12,500 nt of DNA, taken from Mannheimia granulomatis. Its GTDB lineage: Bacteria; Pseudomonadota; Gammaproteobacteria; Enterobacterales; Pasteurellaceae. Of this stretch, positions 7,056 to 12,500 are shown piece by piece. A model generated the notes under the pieces. It saw nothing but the letters and a program-made list of their open reading frames with translations, made no database searches and had not been told where the DNA came from. The translations under genes and the position numbers were made by a program. Numbering within the stretch: the first letter of the stretch is position 1; each line of letters opens with the position of its first letter. The stretch is taken from the NCBI RefSeq assembly GCF_013377255.1, contig NZ_CP016614.1:1-12500 (forward strand), in the 5' to 3' direction.

Positions 7056-8414
7056 ATGAAAGATACCATTGTTGCACAAGCAACACCGATTGGTCGCGGA
7101 GGCGTTGGCATTTTAAGGGTTTCCGGCCCATTAGCGGAAACCGTTGCCGAGGCAGTATTAGGTAAAAAACTACAGCCTCGCTTAGCAAATTACTTACCGT
7201 TTAAAGATGAAGACGGCACCGTGCTAGACCAAGGCATTGCATTATTTTTTAAAGCACCAAACTCTTTTACAGGCGAAGATGTATTGGAGCTACAAGGCCA
7301 CGGTGGTCAAGTCATTTTAGATTTGCTGATAAAGCGAATTTTACAAGTTAATGGCATTCGCATTGCCCGTGCAGGTGAATTTTCCGAACAAGCTTTTTTA
7401 AATGATAAGCTCGATCTCGCTCAAGCAGAAGCAATTGCCGATTTAATTGATGCCACCAGCGAACAAGCGGCACGCTCAGCATTAAAATCACTACAAGGCG
7501 AGTTTTCCAATAAGATCAATCAGCTTGTAGATTCAGTTATTTACCTCCGTACCTATGTGGAAGCTGCTATTGATTTCCCTGATGAGGAAATCGACTTTTT
7601 AGCAGACGGTAAAATTGAGAGTAAATTAAATGAAATTATCAACCAATTAGACGGCGTTCGCCGTGAAGCAAAGCAAGGCTCAATTCTGCGTGAAGGAATG
7701 AAAGTAGTGATTGCCGGTCGCCCAAATGCCGGAAAATCCAGCCTTCTCAACGCCTTAGCCGGACGGGAAGCGGCAATCGTCACCAACATTGCCGGCACCA
7801 CCCGTGATGTACTGCGTGAGCATATTCATATTGACGGAATGCCGTTGCATATTATTGATACTGCTGGGCTGCGTGATACCGGCGATGAAGTCGAACGCAT
7901 CGGTATTAAACGAGCATGGGATGAAATCGCCCAAGCAGACCATGTGTTGCTAATGATTGATAGCACCGAACAACAAGCGGATCAATTCCGTAGCGAATGG
8001 GCGGATTTCTTAGAAAAACTGCCGAAAAATATCCCCGTAACTGTGATTCGCAATAAAGTGGATTTATCCGGCGAGTCGGAGGGCTTAATTCAGGTGGACG
8101 ATTTCACCATGATTCGTCTTTCTGCTCAAACCAAAGTCGGCATTGATTTATTGCGTGATCATCTTAAAAAATCGATGGGCTACCAAAGCTCAACGGAAGG
8201 TGGATTCTTAGCTCGCCGACGCCATCTACAAGCATTAGAAACTGCTGCGACCCACTTAGAGCGAGGTCACGTTCAGCTTACCCAATTCTTCGCCGGCGAA
8301 TTGCTGGCAGAGGAGCTGCGAATGGTGCAAAATGCGTTAAGTGAAATCACAGGGCAATTCACCTCAGATGATTTATTAGGTAACATCTTCAGTTCTTTCT
8401 GCATTGGTAAATAA
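7056..8414 (+). CDS. mnmE: tRNA modification GTPase MnmE (TrmE)
   Basis: MnmE works with MnmG to place a carboxymethylaminomethyl group on C5 of wobble U34 in several tRNAs, using GTP and methylene-tetrahydrofolate, in the cytoplasm. The 452-residue protein matches E. coli MnmE (454) from DTIVAQAT to the end. Residues 1-118 are the folate-binding N-terminal domain (GRGGVGILR). A helical domain surrounds the inserted G domain, which has P-loop GRPNAGKS (221-228), the switch region with TTRD, DTAG (268-271) and NKVD (333-336). The C-terminal CIGK contains the family's invariant cysteine (C449). The start is fixed by AAGGA and by homology. It is followed one base later by tilS. Promoter candidates upstream (TATCAT at 6970-6975) are weak. 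Confidence 0.98.
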   Translation: MKDTIVAQATPIGRGGVGILRVSGPLAETVAEAVLGKKLQPRLANYLPFKDEDGTVLDQGIALFFKAPNSFTGEDVLELQGHGGQVILDLLIKRILQVNGIRIARAGEFSEQAFLNDKLDLAQAEAIADLIDATSEQAARSALKSLQGEFSNKINQLVDSVIYLRTYVEAAIDFPDEEIDFLADGKIESKLNEIINQLDGVRREAKQGSILREGMKVVIAGRPNAGKSSLLNALAGREAAIVTNIAGTTRDVLREHIHIDGMPLHIIDTAGLRDTGDEVERIGIKRAWDEIAQADHVLLMIDSTEQQADQFRSEWADFLEKLPKNIPVTVIRNKVDLSGESEGLIQVDDFTMIRLSAQTKVGIDLLRDHLKKSMGYQSSTEGGFLARRRHLQALETAATHLERGHVQLTQFFAGELLAEELRMVQNALSEITGQFTSDDLLGNIFSSFCIGK

Positions 8415-8415
8415 G

Positions 8416-9675
8416 ATGAGTCTATTCCACCACTTCCAAACACAATGCCAAACGTACCTGCCGAATACAAACTGTTTTCTGGTAGGCCTAAGTGGTGGAA
8501 TGGATTCCGTAGCACTTCTTCACCTTTTCTCTCGTACCAGCTTTAAAGTTCGAGCAATTTATATCCACCACGGATTAAGCCCGAACGCTGATCATTGGGC
8601 AGAGTTTTGTGCACAATACTGCAAGCGGTTAAATATTCCTTTTATTTTGCAAAAAGTCGACGTGGATAAATCAAATGGCATTGAAAACGGTGCAAGAACC
8701 GCACGCTATCAAGCCTTTAAGCAACATTTAAACGAAAATGAAGTGATTGCTACCGCTCACCACTTAGATGACCAAGCGGAAACCTTTCTGCTTGCCCTTA
8801 AACGAGGCAGCGGCATTAAAGGCTTATCTGCAATGCAGGCGGTCAGTTTTTTGCAAAATTTTACCGTTTTTCGACCGCTATTAAACTTCAGCAAAGCAGA
8901 ATTAGCCGAATATGCCGCCCAACATAAACTTAGGTGGATTGAAGATGAAAGCAATGCCGATAGCCGTTTCGACCGCAATTTTTTGCGAAATGAAATTCTG
9001 CCTAAGCTCAATCAACGTTGGCAACATTTTAACGAAATGGTGGTTCGTTCAGCTCAACATTGCAGTGAACAACAAGCCTTGATTGAAGAACTGTTAAGCG
9101 ATGAACTCCAGCAAAGAATGGGAGAAAAACAGCAGTTATCCATCGTTGGTTTTGCCGATTTTTCACTCGCTAAACAGCAGCAACTTGTGCGTTTATGGTT
9201 AGAAAAATGCGGTGTGCCAATGCCGAGCAAAGCCCAATTACAAGCGGTTATTTTTGAGCTAATTTTTGCAAAAGCCGATAAAAACCCGCAATTTAAAATG
9301 GGTGACAAAGTGCTTAGACGTTATCAACAGGCGATTTTTATTACCGAAGAATTAAAAGCTATCCCACCTTTTGAAATGGTATTGAGTACAGAAACAGAGG
9401 TGGAATTGCCCTATCAGCTCGGCAAAATTATTCGCCATAATCAAGAGATAATCTGCAAAAAAAACGGAAAAAACAACCGCTTGTTATTACCGATTGAGCT
9501 TGCCGATTCCTCCCTTTCTCTCATTATCGGACAACAAGGTAAAGTAAAATGCTACGGCAACCCCCATCGGGAAGAGATGAAGAAAATTTGGCAAGCTTAC
9601 GGTGTACCTGCTTGGGAGCGAGATCGCACACCGCTTATTTTCTGGCAAGATGAATTGATCACCTGCCTTTCCTAA
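8416..9675 (+). CDS. tilS: tRNA(Ile)-lysidine synthetase TilS
   Basis: TilS uses ATP and lysine to convert wobble C34 of the CAU-anticodon tRNA-Ile to lysidine, switching it from methionine to isoleucine and AUG to AUA; it is essential in most bacteria. The 419-residue protein has the PP-loop SGGMDS (26-31), the HHLDDQAET region and RNFLRNEILP in the N-terminal ATPase half, then the substrate-binding and C-terminal domains with GVPAWERDRTPLIF near the end. ATG 8416 sits one base after the mnmE stop, giving translational coupling; an in-frame TTG at 8404 would add four residues and overlap mnmE. The protein ends shortly after DELIT, roughly 15-20 residues before the end of E. coli TilS (432), and its stop overlaps the xerD stop. 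Three USSs lie inside the gene. Confidence 0.96.
   Translation: MSLFHHFQTQCQTYLPNTNCFLVGLSGGMDSVALLHLFSRTSFKVRAIYIHHGLSPNADHWAEFCAQYCKRLNIPFILQKVDVDKSNGIENGARTARYQAFKQHLNENEVIATAHHLDDQAETFLLALKRGSGIKGLSAMQAVSFLQNFTVFRPLLNFSKAELAEYAAQHKLRWIEDESNADSRFDRNFLRNEILPKLNQRWQHFNEMVVRSAQHCSEQQALIEELLSDELQQRMGEKQQLSIVGFADFSLAKQQQLVRLWLEKCGVPMPSKAQLQAVIFELIFAKADKNPQFKMGDKVLRRYQQAIFITEELKAIPPFEMVLSTETEVELPYQLGKIIRHNQEIICKKNGKNNRLLLPIELADSSLSLIIGQQGKVKCYGNPHREEMKKIWQAYGVPAWERDRTPLIFWQDELITCLS
8621..8655 (+). repeat. DNA uptake signal sequence inside tilS
   Basis: GCAAGCGGT (8 of 9 core bases) is followed by TAAATATT and TTATTTTGCAAAAA. In the tilS frame it encodes CKRLNIPFILQKV. Confidence 0.7.
9240..9273 (+). 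repeat. DNA uptake signal sequence inside tilS
   Basis: An exact ACAAGCGGT core (9240-9248) is followed by TATTTTTGAGCTAATTTTTG and CAAAA. In the tilS frame it encodes the segment QAVIFELIFAK. Confidence 0.85.
9455..9484 (-). repeat. DNA uptake signal sequence inside tilS, minus orientation
   Basis: On the minus strand an exact ACAAGCGGT core (9476-9484) is followed by TGTTTTTTCCGTTTTTTTTG and C. The tilS codons over the core read NNRLL. Confidence 0.78.
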
Positions 9676-10565
9676 CCTCTCGGATGAAAGGCTTTGTGGA
9701 TCGATTTCAAACGGGCTTTTGCTACCTGAGTGTAAATTTGGGTGGTTGATAAATCACTATGTCCTAATAACATTTGCACCACACGCAAATCCGCTCCGTG
9801 ATTCACTAAATGCGTAGCAAAAGCATGACGTAGAATATGCGGCGAAAGTTTATCACCATCAATACCTGCCAGGCTGGCGTAATATTTAATACGGTGCCAA
9901 AAGGTTTGTCTTGTCATCTGCTGCCCTCGTCTGCTTGGAAACACAACATCCGACTGCTGATTGTTCAGTAATATAGGGCGAGCATATTGGAAAAACTCCT
10001 GTATCCAATAATTAGCCTCTTCACCCAGTGGAACAAGACGTTCTTTATCCCCTTTACCGATGATCCGAACCACACCTTGCTTTAAACTAAGATTATCTGT
10101 TGAAAGCGAAACTAATTCCGTTACACGCAAACCTGTCGCATAGAGTAGCTCTAACATCGCTTTATCACGCAACTCAATAGGGTCTAAAGTATTCGGACAA
10201 TCCAATAAATCCATCACCTGCTCCTCACTCAATGATTTCGGCAAATGCGCAGCTTTTTTCGGTGATATTAAGGTAAGCGTGGGATCATCTGTACGATAAC
10301 TTTCAAGATATAAAAAACGGAAAAATTTTCTCAAACAACTCAACATTCTAGCAGAACTGGTTGCTTTATAACCTTGCTCTAAACGCTCTCCAAGAAAGCC
10401 TTGTAAATCAATATGATCTACCGACAGAAAAGCCTTAGGTTGGGTAAAATAGTCAGAAAAACGTTCCAAATCCGAACGATATGAAGCAACGGTATTTTCA
10501 GACAAACCATGCTCTTGCCATAGAGAATCAAGGAATTGTTCAATAATAGGATCAAGTTCAGCCAT
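9672..10565 (-). CDS. xerD: Site-specific tyrosine recombinase XerD
   Basis: XerD, paired with XerC and activated by FtsK, resolves chromosome dimers at dif near the division septum. The 297-residue protein matches E. coli XerD (298) end to end. Residues 1-105 form the SAM-like core-binding domain (YRSDLERF, GYKATSSARMLS). The rest is the catalytic domain with R147 (ATGLR), K171 (GKGDKER), H243 and R246 (SPHILRHAFATH), H269 (LLGHSDL) and the nucleophile Y278 (TTQIYTQ). I chose ATG 10565. The frame is open back to a TTG at 10605-10607, but those 14 extra residues are the translation of a USS and have no counterpart in XerD. No clear ribosome binding site is visible. An extended -10 promoter lies upstream. 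The gene is tail-to-tail with tilS, overlapping by four bases, with no terminator between them. Confidence 0.97.
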   Translation of the reverse strand: MAELDPIIEQFLDSLWQEHGLSENTVASYRSDLERFSDYFTQPKAFLSVDHIDLQGFLGERLEQGYKATSSARMLSCLRKFFRFLYLESYRTDDPTLTLISPKKAAHLPKSLSEEQVMDLLDCPNTLDPIELRDKAMLELLYATGLRVTELVSLSTDNLSLKQGVVRIIGKGDKERLVPLGEEANYWIQEFFQYARPILLNNQQSDVVFPSRRGQQMTRQTFWHRIKYYASLAGIDGDKLSPHILRHAFATHLVNHGADLRVVQMLLGHSDLSTTQIYTQVAKARLKSIHKAFHPRG

Positions 10566-10602
10566 ACAAGCGGTTAAATTTAAAAGAAATTTTGCAAATT
10601 TT
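10566..10602 (+). repeat. DNA uptake signal sequence abutting the xerD start
   Basis: An exact ACAAGCGGT core (10566-10574) is followed by TAAATTTAAAAGAAATTTTG and CAAATTTT. It directly touches the xerD ATG and fills the xerD 5' leader up to the -10 box, which explains both the false N-terminal extension and the absence of a normal ribosome binding site. Confidence 0.88.
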
Positions 10603-10606
10603 AGCA
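10598..10606 (-). promoter_or_regulatory. Extended -10 promoter of xerD
   Basis: On the minus strand TGCTAAAAT is an extended -10 (hexamer 5 of 6), with TTGTTT as a possible -35 eighteen bases upstream inside the T tail of the rRNA operon terminator. Transcription would start about 26 bases before the ATG. Confidence 0.5.
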
Positions 10607-10620
10607 AACTTTGGGCTATA

Positions 10621-10656
10621 AAAACAAAAAAACCGATTAGTTTGTACTAATCGGTT
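10621..10656 (-). terminator. Terminator of the rRNA/tRNA operon
   Basis: AACCGATTAG (10631-10640) and CTAATCGGTT (10647-10656) form a perfect 10-bp stem with a 6-base loop. On the minus strand the stem is followed by a T-rich stretch (seven T including the stem end, G, then five T). It lies 17 bases after the last tRNA. Confidence 0.93.
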
Positions 10657-10673
10657 CTCATAAGAAATATAAG

Positions 10674-10750
10674 TGGCGGAACGGACGGGACTCGAACCCG
10701 CGACCCCCTGCGTGACAGGCAGGTATTCTAACCAGCTGAACTACCGCTCC
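10674..10750 (-). tRNA. tRNA-Asp (GTC), distal copy
   Basis: A 77-base gene read on the minus strand, almost identical to E. coli tRNA-Asp. The acceptor stem GGAGCGG pairs with CCGTTCC, the anticodon GTC is at complement 10714-10716 in the CTGTCAC loop, the T arm has GTTCGAGTC, and CCA is encoded at the 3' end (10674-10676). Its sequence is identical to the other tRNA-Asp in this operon. Confidence 0.98.
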
Positions 10751-10777
10751 GCAATATATGGAGATTATCTAAAATAA

Positions 10778-10853
10778 TGGCAGGGGCGGAGAGGCTCGAA
10801 CTCCCAACACCCGGTTTTGGAGACCGGTGCTCTACCAATTGAACTACGCCCCT
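10778..10853 (-). tRNA. tRNA-Trp (CCA)
   Basis: A 76-base gene on the minus strand that matches E. coli tRNA-Trp nearly base for base. It starts AGGGGCG, has anticodon CCA at complement 10818-10820 in CTCCAAA, and its 3' end TGCCA encodes CCA. It lies between the two tRNA-Asp genes. Confidence 0.98.
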
Positions 10854-10881
10854 AAAATTTTTCTATATTTATCTAGCACTA

Positions 10882-10901
10882 AAGCGAGTGAAAACTCGCT
10901 T
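10882..10901 (-). other. Hairpin in the tRNA-Asp to tRNA-Trp spacer
   Basis: AAGCGAGT (10882-10889) and ACTCGCTT (10894-10901) form an 8-bp perfect stem with a 4-base loop. On the transcript only a short CTTTAG follows, so a processing signal or weak attenuator is more likely than a full terminator. Confidence 0.55.
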
Positions 10902-10910
10902 ATTAATAAG

Positions 10911-10987
10911 TGGCGGAACGGACGGGACTCGAACCCGCGACCCCCTGCGTGACAGGCAGGTATTCTAACCAGCTGAACTACCGCTCC
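10911..10987 (-). tRNA. tRNA-Asp (GTC), proximal copy
   Basis: A 77-base gene on the minus strand, identical to the copy at 10674-10750. The anticodon GTC is at complement 10951-10953 and CCA is encoded. It starts 11 bases after the second 5S gene, so both must be released from one precursor. Confidence 0.98.
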
Positions 10988-10998
10988 GCGAATAAGGA

Positions 10999-11113
10999 CT
11001 TAGCAATGCCCTACTCTCACATGGGGAAGCCCCACACTACCATCGGCGTTACTGCGTTTCACTTCTGAGTTCGGAATGGAGTCAGGTGGAGCCACAGCAC
11101 TATTGTTGCTAAG
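10999..11113 (-). rRNA. rrf: 5S ribosomal RNA, distal copy
   Basis: A 115-base gene on the minus strand containing the conserved CCGAACTCAGAAGTGAAACG and GCCGATGGTAGTGTG segments. Helix I pairs TTGCTAAG's complement with CTTAGCAA: the 8-base ends at 10999-11006 and 11106-11113 are perfectly complementary. Helix IV is GGGG/CCCC. It differs from the proximal copy in helix I and at several loop positions while keeping pairing. The ends are set by helix I and may be off by a base or two. Confidence 0.95.
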
Positions 11114-11133
11114 AAAATTCTTTTATTATTTAG

Positions 11134-11158
11134 TTAGCCTACTCATCAAATAGGCTAA
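11134..11158 (-). other. Hairpin between the two 5S genes
   Basis: TTAGCCTA (11134-11141) and TAGGCTAA (11151-11158) form a perfect 8-bp stem with a 9-base loop in the 5S-5S spacer. It is not followed by a T run on the transcript, so it is probably a processing structure rather than a terminator. Confidence 0.5.
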
Positions 11159-11168
11159 GTAAATAAAG

Positions 11169-11283
11169 CCTGATGTTGCCCTACTCTCACATGCGGAATC
11201 CACACACTACCATCGGCGTCACTGCGTTTCACTTCTGAGTTCGGTATGGATTCAGGTGGCACCACAGCACTATCGACATCAGG
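11169..11283 (-). rRNA. rrf: 5S ribosomal RNA, proximal copy
   Basis: A 115-base gene on the minus strand with the same conserved core as the distal copy. Helix I here is formed by the 8-base ends 11169-11176 (CCTGATGT) and 11276-11283 (ACATCAGG), different from the distal copy but fully paired. Helix IV reads TGTGG/CCGCA with one G-U pair. The ends are inferred from helix I. Confidence 0.95.
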
Positions 11284-11464
11284 AAAATCTTCGATGATTC
11301 AGACTTTCTTCGTCTTTACTTTTGTCTTTCTAAATTGTTTTGTTTGTTCTTTACTTTCTTCGGCTTTTGCCTTTAATTCGAAACAAGCTGTTTATTCTGA
11401 GTTGATTTGTTTAGTTTCTTTTGTTTAGTTTCTTCGCTTTCTGTCAAAAACACTTGAGCGTTGT
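11284..11464 (-). other. 23S-5S internal transcribed spacer
   Basis: About 181 bases of operon spacer, roughly twice as long as the E. coli equivalent. The transcript strand is very rich in A and G (AAAG, GAAG and AAAC runs) and has little obvious structure. It contains a 14-base unit repeated twice in tandem at 11406-11434. No tRNA or reading frame of merit is present. RNase III processing stems would need the upstream half of the operon, which is outside the window. Confidence 0.8.

Positions 11465-12500
<1,036 letters not shown>

Noticed and set aside
10631..10656. Palindrome considered as a dif or attachment site near xerD
   Set aside because: Its 10-bp stem, 6-base loop and T tail fit a terminator of the tRNA operon, and it does not match the XerC/XerD arm pattern of dif.

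Overview
The window looks like chromosomal core sequence from a member of the Pasteurellaceae. The protein sequences resemble Haemophilus/Actinobacillus orthologues. The DNA also carries many copies of the ACAAGCGGT-type uptake signal sequence (USS), each with the usual A/T-rich tail ending in TTTTGCAAA. That variant is typical of the Actinobacillus pleuropneumoniae / Mannheimia / Bibersteinia / H. ducreyi side of the family rather than H. influenzae. No phage, insertion sequence or CRISPR array is visible.

Layout: (1) 1-121 holds the apparent tail of a plus-strand gene from outside the window (possibly an outer membrane protein) and its terminator. (2) 120-2718, minus strand, is mutS, broken by two single-base losses. 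(3) 2879-4270, plus strand, is a small Pasteurellaceae-type lipoprotein closed by a terminator made of two inverted USSs, then a secreted ComEA-like helix-hairpin-helix protein with a long 11-residue-repeat stalk. (4) 4509-5730, plus strand, is the FKBP-type prolyl isomerase fklB and a membrane-anchored thioredoxin-like protein. (5) 5805-6869, minus strand, is an MdtH-like MFS transporter that seems to lack its last membrane helix. (6) 7056-9675, plus strand, is mnmE and tilS, one base apart. (7) 9672-10565, minus strand, is xerD, overlapping the tilS stop. (8) 10621-12500, minus strand, is the distal part of an rRNA operon, transcribed in the order 23S (partial) - 5S - 5S - tRNA-Asp - tRNA-Trp - tRNA-Asp - terminator.

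Functional links: mnmE and tilS both modify the tRNA wobble position (U34 and C34) and are almost certainly co-translated. XerD resolves chromosome dimers and sits directly behind the rRNA operon terminator with its own extended -10 promoter. The ComEA-like protein, the dense USSs and the damaged mutS all bear on DNA uptake and genome change: an apparently transformable lineage whose mismatch repair sensor is disrupted in this sequence.

I do not see a clearly new multi-gene system. The most notable items are the double frameshift in mutS, the ComEA-like protein with a LEA-like hendecad stalk, the two diverged tandem 5S genes, the USSs inside tilS, and the short MFS C-terminus.
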